From positions 1 through 64,000 of the forward strand of contig NZ_JAERSD010000008.1 of assembly GCF_017912555.1 (NCBI RefSeq): a stretch of 64,000 nucleotides of DNA, in the 5' to 3' direction. The position numbers and the translations under genes were made by a program. How positions within the stretch are numbered: position 1 is the stretch's first letter; each line of letters opens with the position of its first letter. The DNA comes from Bacillus sp. REN3. GTDB lineage: Bacteria > Bacillota > Bacilli > Bacillales > Cytobacillaceae. Shown piece after piece: positions 55,932 to 64,000 of this stretch. The notes under the pieces are model-generated. The model was given only the letters and a program-made list of their open reading frames with translations. It searched no databases and had not been told where the DNA came from.

Positions 55932-56117
55932 TCAGTGTTTTACAATGATGTAAAGCTCTTCTGTAAGCGCATGAGCAATCCCATCGAGGATCGCTTCAAG
56001 ATTTGTTGCGAGCGTTTCCATCTCTTCCCGGGTATCGCAATGGAAAACAGCTGCGCCTGCCGGTGTCTTTTGAGGATTGGTAGTAATGATGGCGAGGATG
56101 AATTTATCAAGGATCAC
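55932..56117 (-). CDS. ypzH: Small YIEGIA partner protein (capping complex subunit), YpzH-like
   Basis: A 61-residue soluble protein starting MILDKFILAIITTNPQKTPAG, with alternating hydrophobic strands and a helix EEMETLATNLEAILDGIAHAL. It overlaps yphB by four bases (ATGA), so the two are translationally coupled. Public annotation names such proteins as subunits partnering YIEGIA proteins; the physical complex is not something I can see from sequence. Confidence 0.8.
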   Translation of the reverse strand: MILDKFILAIITTNPQKTPAGAAVFHCDTREEMETLATNLEAILDGIAHALTEELYIIVKH

Positions 56118-57007
56118 TTCACGGCACCCCCTTCAGAAGCTTTTTTCTCAGAGGGCATCCTGATTGCATTTTCCAATGTTGGCACAGCACCGATGACAGT
56201 AATGGCTCTTTCTATATCACGTTCCTGAGGAAGGACAAATACTGCTACCCTTCCATCCTCGAGATCCCGTTTCGCCAGGGGTACAAGAGCTGGGGTGCCT
56301 GAATCCCGGTAAACCCCCAGCGCAGTGGACAGATCATACAATATAGCCTGTCTCTGTCCAAGATTCGCAATAGTAGTACGGGCATTCATATTCTTCGGTT
56401 TCAAGATGAAACCCATCCCATAACGGAGTACTTCCTTTTGCCTTTCAGGAAGACCAATATTCATGATATAGATATTATCTACATATAACCCTGCTCCCTC
56501 GAACCTGGGTTCAACATATTCTATTTCCACGATATTTTTCAATTTCGATCCGGACATCAACTGTTTACAGATAAAAAATGCAGCGAGGGCGACAATCATC
56601 GCAATCCAAAAATTAAAAATCAAGTAGGCTATCGTACTTACAAGAGATGTGAAGATCACGAGATAATTCCTGCTTTCAAACGCTATGGCTATCCCTTCGA
56701 TATACGTCTTACCTCTTGTAACGAGCTCATAGCTGTCCAATTCGGTCAATGTATTCCTCTCCATATTCCTGACCTCCCTGAATTGCGAGGCAGCCAAAGT
56801 CAGGAATGTGATAGCGGTGAACTCCTCCTCCATTATAGCAGGACCGGCCACAGTACCAAGCCCGGCCGCAATGAAACCTAAGGCAATATGAATGATCTTG
56901 CCATGCAAATATGTTGGATATTGACGGTAGTCTGTTCTCAGCATAAACAGCCTTGCTAGCGTTCCAGCTGCAATCCCAAAAACAATTGGCAAAGTGTATT
57001 CATTCAT
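56114..57007 (-). CDS. yphB: YIEGIA domain membrane protein YphB
   Basis: A 297-residue protein with about four N-terminal membrane segments (for instance KIIHIALGFIAAGLGTVAGPAIM and IFTSLVSTIAYLIFNFWIAMIVALAAFFI) and a cytosolic C-terminal half. The name-giving motif YIEGIAIAFESRN is near residue 99. It overlaps yphA (upstream) and its partner (downstream) by four bases each, which shows a tightly coupled operon. The genes are conserved in spore formers; the role is not established. Confidence 0.85.
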   Translation of the reverse strand: MNEYTLPIVFGIAAGTLARLFMLRTDYRQYPTYLHGKIIHIALGFIAAGLGTVAGPAIMEEEFTAITFLTLAASQFREVRNMERNTLTELDSYELVTRGKTYIEGIAIAFESRNYLVIFTSLVSTIAYLIFNFWIAMIVALAAFFICKQLMSGSKLKNIVEIEYVEPRFEGAGLYVDNIYIMNIGLPERQKEVLRYGMGFILKPKNMNARTTIANLGQRQAILYDLSTALGVYRDSGTPALVPLAKRDLEDGRVAVFVLPQERDIERAITVIGAVPTLENAIRMPSEKKASEGGAVK

Positions 57008-57615
57008 GATGGTTTGTGCTCCTCCCCTTCAGTATGGGTAATAATGCTGCCGGATAATGCGGCAATCACAGATTCCAATTTTGACCACACAAAAAGAACA
57101 GCCAAGGAAATGATCAGGACATCAAGATATTCCAGGGAAGCTACAAAGTATGGGAAACCATACCTTTCCAATACCGCTGCGTAAAGAACTTCCCCCTGCA
57201 ATGAGCCTGCTATCAGCACTAGTCCTCTATTGTAGCCACTCTTTTGAAGCAGAATCGCCAGATAGACAATGGAGCCAGCAAGCAAGATTCTACGGTCCAG
57301 GATGACCCATACAGGATCAAGCATCTCGAACAGCAAAAAGCTGGCATGCGCCAGCATGATGATGAACGAGGAAAGGAAAAGAAACAAAAATCCCTTCCGA
57401 TTCATTCTCCTTGTCTCCAACAATAAAAACAGGCTGCTGACCACACCTGATCCATGAATTGTAATAGTTGAAATCGTCATTTTATATGGTGCAGCAATCA
57501 TCGCTAATAGCATCCAGACAGCGATGGTCGTCCGAGCGGGGTTTTTTTTCGCCATGAAAAAAGTGACCCATGTCCAGCCAATCCAAGCAAACCAGTAAAA
57601 GTAAAGTCCTTCCAT
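57004..57615 (-). CDS. yphA: YphA family membrane protein
   Basis: A 203-residue protein with about six membrane helices, starting MEGLYFYWFAWIGWTWVTFFMAKK. The ATG at 57615 follows GGAGGGGAAG; the longer frame to 57906 overlaps ypzI on the other strand and lacks a ribosome binding site. B. subtilis YphA is of similar length and position. Its function is unknown; coupling to yphB suggests a shared task in the membrane. Confidence 0.87.
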   Translation of the reverse strand: MEGLYFYWFAWIGWTWVTFFMAKKNPARTTIAVWMLLAMIAAPYKMTISTITIHGSGVVSSLFLLLETRRMNRKGFLFLFLSSFIIMLAHASFLLFEMLDPVWVILDRRILLAGSIVYLAILLQKSGYNRGLVLIAGSLQGEVLYAAVLERYGFPYFVASLEYLDVLIISLAVLFVWSKLESVIAALSGSIITHTEGEEHKPS

Positions 57616-57671
57616 TCTTCCCCTCCTATCATTTCCATTATGGCAATTGCCTATGTACTTTAATCTTTCGT

Positions 57672-57700
57672 GCATAAACTTTTTATCATGTTCCATGATA
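57672..57700 (+). promoter_or_regulatory. Sigma-F/G-type promoter of ypzI
   Basis: GCATA (57672-57676) and CATGATA (57694-57700) are 17 bases apart, matching the forespore sigma-G pattern GHATR and CATNNTA. The predicted start near 57707 leaves about 60 bases of leader before ypzI. Confidence 0.6.
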
Positions 57701-57768
57701 AGAATGCAGGAATGGAAGGGCCGATGTGAAATACAGGTTTTTACAATAGATAAAAAGGAGGTGGGAAG

Positions 57769-57912
57769 ATGGGGAAGGACAGACAAGAAAAAAAAATGAA
57801 AATGAGCGGCAGAGTAGAATCGGATCGTGACCAGGCATTGCATTTCTCTGGTGCCACAAGGCTTCAAAGCCCCAAAGAAGCGAGATTGATGAATGATGGC
57901 AAACAAAGCTGA
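57769..57912 (+). CDS. ypzI: YpzI family small protein
   Basis: A 47-residue hydrophilic protein starting MGKDRQEKKMKMSGRVESDR with FSGATRLQSPKEARLMNDG behind it, matching my memory of YpzI of Bacillus. It is preceded by AAGGAGGTG. A forespore-type promoter lies upstream and a bidirectional terminator follows, so it is a separate plus-strand unit inside a minus-strand region. The composition (basic, Gly/Ser/Asp-rich, no cysteine) fits a spore core protein. A forespore role is inferred. Confidence 0.9.
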   Translation: MGKDRQEKKMKMSGRVESDRDQALHFSGATRLQSPKEARLMNDGKQS

Positions 57913-57929
57913 TATATTTTTTCCATAAA

Positions 57930-57974
57930 AAAAGAAAGCCCTTGCAGGTGTGGATTGCAGGGGCTTTCATTTTT
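57930..57974. terminator. Bidirectional terminator between ypzI and fni
   Basis: The stem GAAAGCCCTTGCA / TGCAGGGGCTTTC carries T-rich tails on both strands. Confidence 0.88.
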
Positions 57975-59037
57975 CAGAATGGCGCTGGCTGAACTTTTTC
58001 GTATTGATTCCTCTTTGTTCCAGCCAATGATAAGTTTCACCTGAAATGACAAGCGGAACACGATTAAGGTCCCTTATACTGCCTGCTCCTAGGGCAGTCA
58101 TCATGATGGACATTTCTTCTTTGATCAACAAGATTTCGTCGATTAGTTTTCCCGTTCCTTGTTCGAGAAGAATCTTCAATAAAAATCCTGCCAATCCTGC
58201 TGCTTCAGCACCCAATGAAAGAGCTTTAAGGATATCAAGACTCGTTTGAACTCCCCCTGATGCAATGACAGAGAGGGCGTCGGACGCCGATTTCACTTCT
58301 ACGAGAGATGCAGCAGTCGGGATTCCCCAGTCATTAAAGAAATCCATTGTCCGGCTCCTTCTTTTATTTTCGATGGCTGCAAAATTCGTTCCGCCAAATC
58401 CGCCGATATCGATATGGCGGATACCATTAGCGGCAAGCAAGACAGCTGTTTCCGAACCCAAGCCAAACCCTACTTCCTTTACAATTACCGGAATGTTTAA
58501 AAGCTGGTTGATTTCGGTGATTCGTTCCAAAGCTCCATGGAAGTTTCGGTCACCTTCAGGCATGGTCAATTCCTGGATCACATTCAGGTGGATTTGGATG
58601 CCATCCGCCTCAATCATTTCAACTGCGTCCTCAGCCTGCTTCACCGTCGCTTCACTGCCTAAATTAGCGAGGATGATTCCGTTAGGGTGCTCTTTCCTTA
58701 CCACTTCATATGTCCGCCGTTCCGCCGGGTCTTTTAGCGCAGACATTTGTGATCCAACAGCAATGGCACAATCTGTCTCCCTTGCTGCAACTGCTAGTTC
58801 CCGATTGATCCGATATGTCTTTTCCCCACCGCCGCCTGTCATCGCATTGATAAAAATTGGCGAACTTAAAGAAAGTTCGCCAATTTTTGTTCGCAATCCT
58901 ATTGAACCAAGATTTGTATCAGGCAGGCTTTGGTGGACAAATTTAATATCATCAAAACCGGTAAGCCGTTTCTGGCCAGTTTCAAGGGCATATTCAATAT
59001 GATCCCATTTCCGTTTTGATCTCTCCACCACTATCAC
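57967..59037 (-). CDS. fni: Type 2 isopentenyl-diphosphate delta-isomerase
   Basis: A 356-residue FMN-dependent enzyme interconverting isopentenyl and dimethylallyl diphosphate. Family blocks are [50 protein letters not shown] and [15 protein letters not shown]. Three GTG codons at 59037, 59031 and 59028 can start it; GGTGAT favours one of the later two, so the true N terminus may be two or three residues shorter. It is directly downstream of the S1-like gene. Confidence 0.94.
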   Translation of the reverse strand: MIVVERSKRKWDHIEYALETGQKRLTGFDDIKFVHQSLPDTNLGSIGLRTKIGELSLSSPIFINAMTGGGGEKTYRINRELAVAARETDCAIAVGSQMSALKDPAERRTYEVVRKEHPNGIILANLGSEATVKQAEDAVEMIEADGIQIHLNVIQELTMPEGDRNFHGALERITEINQLLNIPVIVKEVGFGLGSETAVLLAANGIRHIDIGGFGGTNFAAIENKRRSRTMDFFNDWGIPTAASLVEVKSASDALSVIASGGVQTSLDILKALSLGAEAAGLAGFLLKILLEQGTGKLIDEILLIKEEMSIMMTALGAGSIRDLNRVPLVISGETYHWLEQRGINTKKFSQRHSEK

Positions 59038-59039
59038 CG

Positions 59040-60179
59040 TTACTGTTTCAGATTCTTCAATTTATCTCCAATCATATCCCCTAGGCTGAAACCTTTTGAT
59101 TCTTCGGGAAGTTCATAGTCGGTTGCTTCATTCGTTTCCCGCTCTTCAAAATCTTTCATGCTCAGAGACAGTCTCTGATCAGCCTTATTCACATCGAGCA
59201 CCTTCACTTTAACATTCTGCCCTTCGTTCAGGACTTCATGCGGTGTACCAATATGCTTGTGTGAAATTTGCGAGATATGGACAAGCCCTTCAACGCCCGG
59301 GAACACTTCAACGAATGCGCCGTAGGATACAAGGCGTCTCACAGTCCCTTCAAGAGTACTACCTTTAGGTGCTTTCTCCTCAATATCAGCCCATGGTCCA
59401 GGCAAGGTCTCCTTGATTGACAGAGAAATCCGTTCATTGTCGCGGTCCACGCTCAGAACCTTGACCTGTACCTTCTGCCCCTCTTCAACAACGTCCGAAG
59501 GTTTTTCCACATGCTCATGCGAAAGCTGGGAAATATGGACCAATCCATCAACACCGCCAATATCAACGAAAGCACCGAAATCAGTGATTCTTTGTACTGT
59601 TCCTTCAATTACTTGACCGGCCTGCAGTGAATCCAGCATGTCTTGTTTTTTCTTGCCCTGCTCTTCTTCGACGACCGCACGATGGGATAGGATGAGCCGG
59701 TTTTTTTCCTGTTCTAGCTCAACGATTTTAAAAGTGAGTGTTTTCCCTTTGTAATCGGAGAAATCTTCAACGAAATGCGATTCGACAAGGGATGCAGGTA
59801 CAAAACCGCGGACGCCTAAATCAACGACAAGGCCGCCCTTTACAACATCTTTCACTTCTGCTTCGAACACTTCGCCGCTTTCGAACTTGGCTTTCAGTTC
59901 ATCCCAGGCTTTTTCTGCATCTACTTTCCTTTTTGATAGAATCAAAGCTTCTTCTTCTACCTTCAGAACTTCAAGTTCCAGTTCGTCATCAACCGACACT
60001 GCATCTTCAGCCTTTTCAATATGCAGGCTTGATAGTTCGCTGATCGGAATGATTCCATCCAGTTTGCTTCCTTCAACGTTGACCAGAACTTGCTTTTCTT
60101 CAACTTTTGTTACCTGGCCTTTTACACGGTCGCCCGCTTCAAAGTTCCTTACTTCGATTTGATTCATATCTTCTGACAT
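59040..60179 (-). CDS. rpsA: Ribosomal protein S1 homologue
   Basis: A 379-residue protein with four S1 RNA-binding domains (starting near residues 14, 100, 185 and 270). The third and fourth have classic motifs such as [25 protein letters not shown] and [26 protein letters not shown]. Bacillota S1 homologues (YpfD in B. subtilis) are shorter than the six-domain E. coli S1 and are not stable ribosomal subunits, so a role in translation initiation is not certain. The ATG follows AAGGAGG. Confidence 0.93.
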   Translation of the reverse strand: MSEDMNQIEVRNFEAGDRVKGQVTKVEEKQVLVNVEGSKLDGIIPISELSSLHIEKAEDAVSVDDELELEVLKVEEEALILSKRKVDAEKAWDELKAKFESGEVFEAEVKDVVKGGLVVDLGVRGFVPASLVESHFVEDFSDYKGKTLTFKIVELEQEKNRLILSHRAVVEEEQGKKKQDMLDSLQAGQVIEGTVQRITDFGAFVDIGGVDGLVHISQLSHEHVEKPSDVVEEGQKVQVKVLSVDRDNERISLSIKETLPGPWADIEEKAPKGSTLEGTVRRLVSYGAFVEVFPGVEGLVHISQISHKHIGTPHEVLNEGQNVKVKVLDVNKADQRLSLSMKDFEERETNEATDYELPEESKGFSLGDMIGDKLKNLKQ

Positions 60180-60333
60180 ATGTACTCCTCCTTAATCCGT
60201 GACTGCTGCAAGATTATATCTTTGCGGTGCCTGCACCACATTGGTAACATAACCCAGATACTAAGTGAAAATTCTAAAAATATCTCTTCTTAATAACTTC
60301 TTATAAACACGCTTTTTTGTCAAGCAGGAAACA

Positions 60334-60915
60334 TTACTTATATTGGGAAATTAGCTTCTGGATTTCCTTCATGATCATATCGGTTGTCTGCTCGGCATTC
60401 AGCTTGTTTTTCTTTGCCAGCCCCATATCAATTGGCTCTCCGTAAACAACTTTAAGCCTCCCGAATGCTTTATATGGGCCAATGATGGCACAAGGGACCA
60501 CCTGCGCTTCGGATCTGAGGGCAAAAAAACCTGCGCCTGCGAGACCTTTCCCGACTTCTCCTGTCTTACTTCTAGTTCCCTCAGGAAACAGTCCTAAAAC
60601 CTTTCCTTCATTTAAAATGGCAATCCCTTTCCTTAAAGCTTCCCTGTCACTCATCCCCCTTTTGACAGGGAAAGCATTGAGATGGCTAACGATTTTGCCA
60701 AGCACTGGCACAGAAAACAATTCATCCTTTGCCATGAAGTGAACCGGGCGTGGAGAGGTGATTCCGACTATTGGGGGATCAAGGTTATCGATATGATTGG
60801 CGCAGAGCAGGACACCGCCCTCGGAAGGGATATTCTCTACTCCAATCACTTCCATTCGATAGATTGGTGTCAAAGCGATTTTGACAAGAGATTTTGCAAA
60901 CGAATAGAACGTCAT
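60334..60915 (-). CDS. plsC: 1-acyl-sn-glycerol-3-phosphate acyltransferase
   Basis: A 193-residue membrane-associated enzyme that makes phosphatidic acid. Motif I with the catalytic His is [10 protein letters not shown] (H-x4-D), motif III is [13 protein letters not shown], and the N terminus has a hydrophobic stretch. It overlaps the end of cmk by four bases. B. subtilis lacks plsC here, but several other Bacillaceae have it. Confidence 0.93.
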   Translation of the reverse strand: MTFYSFAKSLVKIALTPIYRMEVIGVENIPSEGGVLLCANHIDNLDPPIVGITSPRPVHFMAKDELFSVPVLGKIVSHLNAFPVKRGMSDREALRKGIAILNEGKVLGLFPEGTRSKTGEVGKGLAGAGFFALRSEAQVVPCAIIGPYKAFGRLKVVYGEPIDMGLAKKNKLNAEQTTDMIMKEIQKLISQYK

Positions 60916-61592
60916 TTCAACCCAATCCTTTCCAAGGCCAATTCCATGATTCTTTCTGCGACATCTTCAATTGACAATGAAGTTGTATCGATGACAACCG
61001 CGTCTTCCGCTTTCTTCAAAGGAGCGACCTCACGTTCCGAATCAATTTTATCCCTTGCGGCAATCTCTTCCTTCAGTCTCTCCAGATCAGATGAGTAACC
61101 TTTTTGGATATTCTCCCTATGCCTGCGTTGGGCCCTTTCTTCCACACTGGCAAGCAGGAAGATTTTCACTTCGGCGTTTGGAAGTACATGTGTCCCGATG
61201 TCCCTTCCATCCATTACCACTCCACCGTCTGCGGCAAAAAGCTGCTGGCGCCTCACCATTTCTTTCCTTACTTGCTCATGTACAGAGGCAAAAGAAACTT
61301 GATTGGTAACTTCCGCTGTCCTGATTTCGGCAGTCACTTCCACGCCATCAAGGAAAACCTTTTGGCCTGCCTCTCCCGGAAGCAGATCGATCTTGGTTCT
61401 GCCCAGCAATTCGACCATCACATTCTCATCATGGAGATCTGCGCTTTCCTTCAAAGCTTTATATGTAAGGGAACGATACATTGCACCTGTGTCGATATAT
61501 ATGTATGAAAGCCTTTCAGCGACAATCTTTGCCACTGTACTCTTTCCTGCCGCTGCAGGTCCATCTATAGCAATAGAAATGCGTTTACTCAT
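60912..61592 (-). CDS. cmk: Cytidylate kinase
   Basis: A 226-residue kinase phosphorylating CMP and dCMP. The P-loop is [37 protein letters not shown] and [22 protein letters not shown] are family blocks. ATG at 61592 after AGAGGAA; the longer frame to 61694 has no ribosome binding site. It is followed by plsC and preceded by ypfB. Confidence 0.97.
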   Translation of the reverse strand: MSKRISIAIDGPAAAGKSTVAKIVAERLSYIYIDTGAMYRSLTYKALKESADLHDENVMVELLGRTKIDLLPGEAGQKVFLDGVEVTAEIRTAEVTNQVSFASVHEQVRKEMVRRQQLFAADGGVVMDGRDIGTHVLPNAEVKIFLLASVEERAQRRHRENIQKGYSSDLERLKEEIAARDKIDSEREVAPLKKAEDAVVIDTTSLSIEDVAERIMELALERIGLK

Positions 61593-61692
61593 AATTCCTC
61601 TGATACTCTCCTTGTTATTCCCTATTTTTCTTCTTATTTTAACACAAAATCGGATGGATCCTCTGTTAGAAAAGATATTTATTATAAATGAC

Positions 61693-61718
61693 AAAAAAGA
61701 AAGCAGGCAATGCCCGCT
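61693..61718 (-). terminator. Terminator at the end of ypfB
   Basis: The minus-strand stem AGCGGGCATTGCCTGCT (short loop) is followed by TTCTTTTTT, and overlaps the ypfB stop. Confidence 0.7.
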
Positions 61719-61900
61719 TATTCCCTGATCCCAAGTGTCTCAAGGACTTCAGAATGATTATTGTCAGTGACACCTTCGTATTCTGTTATTTGCTTGAGTT
61801 CAGGAAAAGAATTGAATTCGTGAAAAAATACCTGTGCAGCTAGCAAAAAAACAAATTGGACAATAATGACCTTCAATAGTATTCTTTCAAATGTTTTCAT
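61718..61900 (-). CDS. ypfB: YpfB family protein
   Basis: A 60-residue protein with one N-terminal membrane helix ([20 protein letters not shown]) and an acidic tail ending LETLGIRE. It matches the YpfB family (DUF5359) of unknown function. A ribosome binding site (GGGAGCGATCC) lies before ATG 61900. As in B. subtilis it is between motI and cmk. Confidence 0.85.
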   Translation of the reverse strand: MKTFERILLKVIIVQFVFLLAAQVFFHEFNSFPELKQITEYEGVTDNNHSEVLETLGIRE

Positions 61901-61968
61901 GGATCGCTCCCGCCAGTCATAAAAGTATAGTTACTATTATGGGAGCATCCTGCTTTATTTATTCGGAG

Positions 61969-62628
61969 TTAAACCGGCAGTCCCTTTTTCTTCATAGCCA
62001 GCTGTTGTTCAAAACAAAACCTGATCAGCAGCCGTTTATCAGCACCTGACGGTTCGGCAAATTGAATGGAAACCTTTTCCATACCTCTGTCCCCTTGTAT
62101 GATTCTGACAACTTTACACCGGAACTTCCTGTATTCATAACCCTCACTCTGCATCGGCAATACAAACCAGCAATCGATTTTCATCCCCGGCTTCAGACCT
62201 CTGCCCGTGGGCACGATCAGTGCAGCACCGCCTGCGCTGATATCATCGGTAACTGCTGTAAACGGCTTGAATGTTCCGTTGACAGGATGAACCGCCACAT
62301 CAACAGACGTATCTATCCGGACATACTGCCTGCGCTGGATTTTAATCAGGCTTTCATTGCCGGGGAAGGATAGGACAACCATCGGAATCTTCAGCTTGAC
62401 CCGGCCCTTCACCACGGTTTCAAACACATAATGGGAGCCTGAGACTGTTTTGAAAATCGCTTTTAACGGCGTCCCTTCCAATAGGAAAGCAGTTTTCCCT
62501 GTGCTGGTATTGATAGGATAATCTATGTACAGGTCATTCCCTCTTCTTTCGACAAGCTTGCACTTATATTGATCTGAATGGTCAGAATATTTCTCTTCAA
62601 GGATGATATTATCCCCAATTTTGATCAC
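61969..62628 (-). CDS. motI: c-di-GMP-binding flagellar brake protein MotI (YcgR family)
   Basis: A 219-residue protein with an N-terminal YcgR-like domain (about 1-95) and a C-terminal PilZ domain. The c-di-GMP signature is present as RRQYVR (RxxxR) near residue 100 and DISAGG (D/NxSxxG) near 130. In B. subtilis MotI (YpfA) binds MotA when loaded with c-di-GMP and stops flagellar rotation. GTG at 62628 is nine bases after GAGGAA; a GTG at 62637 is too close to it. Confidence 0.92.
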   Translation of the reverse strand: MIKIGDNIILEEKYSDHSDQYKCKLVERRGNDLYIDYPINTSTGKTAFLLEGTPLKAIFKTVSGSHYVFETVVKGRVKLKIPMVVLSFPGNESLIKIQRRQYVRIDTSVDVAVHPVNGTFKPFTAVTDDISAGGAALIVPTGRGLKPGMKIDCWFVLPMQSEGYEYRKFRCKVVRIIQGDRGMEKVSIQFAEPSGADKRLLIRFCFEQQLAMKKKGLPV

Positions 62629-62639
62629 GCCGCCCACTT

Positions 62640-62990
62640 CCTCGCATTAATTCCTGAATTTGCCTGACATTATTATGGCACGATTGGAACGAATAGTGCA
62701 ATAGTCCTTATAAACAATGGAACTTTATACTTGTGTGCAAGTTTTCTCACTAGACACACTGACTGCCCTGGATTCATGGTGCCTGGGTAAGGATGCAAAA
62801 GAATATGCTTTCTTGTCAACAATTTTACCAGAAAGAAGCGGAAGAACCAAAACAGGAGAGCCGAAGGGGATGCCGTTAGAATGAATGTACAGGATACCCC
62901 TCTAGCCATTTGGCCGAGTTGGCCAATGGCTTCGTGCAAAAGGAGTCAGGAGTTTGGCTGGACCCTGGATAATAATTAGTGCTTTCTGGG
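62640..62990. other. Intergenic, 350 bases between ypeB and motI
   Basis: Two overlapping minus-strand frames (62673-62939 and 62876-63160) have no ribosome binding site, and one runs antiparallel to the ypeB end. I see no gene. The motI promoter should lie here but is not clear. Confidence 0.4.
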
Positions 62991-62992
62991 AT

Positions 62993-63022
62993 AAAAAAGG
63001 GAAAAGCATCTGCTTTTCCCTT
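62993..63022 (-). terminator. Terminator of ypeB
   Basis: The minus-strand stem AAGGGAAAAGCA / TGCTTTTCCCTT is followed by six T, overlapping the ypeB stop. Confidence 0.92.
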
Positions 63023-64000
63023 AGACAACATCTTCGTAAACTGGTTCTGCATTATGCAGCTTTTCAACTTTTTCTTCCGTTCCGTCCTCGGCATTGATAA
63101 AAACCCTGAATGTATCATCTCCGAGAACACCCAGAAACTCGTAGCAGAGCACTTCGGCATTCAGATCATTCAAGATAACCGCTTTGCTTTCGTCCATGAT
63201 TTTAAGCTTAGGATTTATTTTGGCTCTTGCTTCTTCAGCCGTAATAGAAGGCTTAGGAATTACTCTTGATTTATGTGATTTTAAATAATCTTCTGCGGAA
63301 AAGCCGATTACCTTCCCGTTATCCAGTGCAACCTTCATTTTAATAGCATCCGGAAAAATCCTTACTCCATCCTGGTTCCCGATAAAAGTAAAAACTCCTA
63401 TGTTGTCATACTGTGAGCTTTCAAACAGGCTGAGGTCCCGGAAATCATTTTCCTTCAGGAACGCAATCGCCTTGTTTGAAGCCTCATTCAGGCTGATAGC
63501 CTGCTTATTGACGTCCCTGGCAAGTATGAACCAGATTGGATATCCACCCTTTTTTGTAATGTCCATGCTTGCTTCTTGTTTAGCCTGTTTATCTAGGATC
63601 GAAACGCTGTAAAACCCAAAGTCGGAGCCTTTGCCATTTTCGGTGACCTTCACCTCGGCTGTCCCTCTCAGGGGGGCATATTTCTTGGCAATCTTTACTG
63701 CCTCTTCCGGGCTGATTTTCCTTCCAGTTAACTTTTTGAAATTTTCATCCCTTTTTTGCAGATTAATCTGGGCTGGGCCGAATTCGGTTTCGCTATAACC
63801 TTCCACCGTTTTTTCCACAGTCTTGAATCCATCGATGATTGTATTATCCGTTTTCCCTTTTTCCGTCGCCAGCGCAAGCTCCACATCCATCCATCTCAGG
63901 TTATTTTTCAGGACCATATGCTGTACTTGCCGTAAGTCCTGCTGGATTTCCCCGGATTGCTTATAAAGCGATTTCAAGGTGGCATATTCTTTGTCTGTCA
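63021..64000 (-). CDS. ypeB: Germination protein YpeB, C-terminal part
   Basis: About 326 residues are visible; the frame is open to the right edge (it begins ...TDKEYATLKSLYKQSG), so the N terminus and its membrane anchor lie outside the window. YpeB is needed for the assembly and stability of the cortex-lytic enzyme SleB in spores; the two genes are normally adjacent, and sleB would be expected just beyond 64000. Three PepSY-like repeats are seen, for example ISPEEAVKIAKKYAP, SLNEASNKAIAFLKEN and TAEEARAKINPKLKI. Followed by a strong terminator. Confidence 0.95.
   Translation of the reverse strand, partial: TDKEYATLKSLYKQSGEIQQDLRQVQHMVLKNNLRWMDVELALATEKGKTDNTIIDGFKTVEKTVEGYSETEFGPAQINLQKRDENFKKLTGRKISPEEAVKIAKKYAPLRGTAEVKVTENGKGSDFGFYSVSILDKQAKQEASMDITKKGGYPIWFILARDVNKQAISLNEASNKAIAFLKENDFRDLSLFESSQYDNIGVFTFIGNQDGVRIFPDAIKMKVALDNGKVIGFSAEDYLKSHKSRVIPKPSITAEEARAKINPKLKIMDESKAVILNDLNAEVLCYEFLGVLGDDTFRVFINAEDGTEEKVEKLHNAEPVYEDVV

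Noticed and set aside
62673-62939. An 88-codon minus-strand frame between ypeB and motI
   Set aside because: No ribosome binding site, no recognisable motif, and it overlaps another unsupported frame; the gap is also empty in B. subtilis as far as I know.

Overview
The window is a chromosomal segment of a low-GC, endospore-forming member of the Bacillaceae. Gene content and order follow the Bacillus subtilis region from ypeB through cmk, der, spoIVA, hbs, the aro block, qcr, dapB, panBCD, dinG, aspB and nth to recU and yppG. Several genes are specific to Bacillaceae or to sporulation (spoIVA, sspM, ypzI, ypeB, yphB and its partner, ypjB, the bacillithiol genes bshA and bshB1). The exact genus cannot be fixed from the sequence alone. 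Most genes lie on the minus strand, so operons read from high to low coordinates.

Left edge to 9.2 kb: the window opens with the 3' end of a group II intron (domains V and VI). Next come a class III hydroxylamine reductase gene (hcp) with a perfect Fnr-type operator, an Hsp20 gene, the small yppG/F/E genes, the spore gene sspM, yppC, and the plus-strand recU-ponA operon. 9.2 to 28 kb: ypoC-nth-dnaD, asnS, aspB-ypmB-ypmA, a ComEC-like protein that has lost its metal ligands, dinG, and panD-panC-panB. panB has a leader RNA ending in a terminator. Beyond it lie birA, cca, bshA, bshB1, mgsA, dapB and ypjD (lysine precursors, bacillithiol, tRNA maturation, biotin), then a plus-strand YitT-family gene.

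28 to 36 kb: a YugP-type metallopeptidase, ypjB, ypjA, the menaquinol:cytochrome c reductase operon qcrABC, ypiF-ypiB-ypiA and an amidohydrolase-like gene of unknown function. 36.4 to 48.5 kb: the aromatic supraoperon (aroC-aroB-aroH-hisC-tyrA-aroA) behind cheR, ndk and hepS-menG-hepT (menaquinone side chain and head group), then mtrB and folE. The trpEDCFBA genes found inside this block in B. subtilis are absent, although the tryptophan-sensing attenuation protein gene (mtrB) is kept.

49 to 64 kb: hbs, spoIVA, yphF, yphE, gpsA, der, the YIEGIA pair, yphA, ypzI, fni, rpsA-like, plsC, cmk, ypfB, motI and the 3' part of ypeB. I found no CRISPR array, tRNA, rRNA or prophage. The region is mostly core genome. 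The less expected items are short: two sequence-related repeats of MITE type, several small genes easily missed by automatic calling, the panB leader, the decayed ComEC-like protein and the amidohydrolase-like protein.
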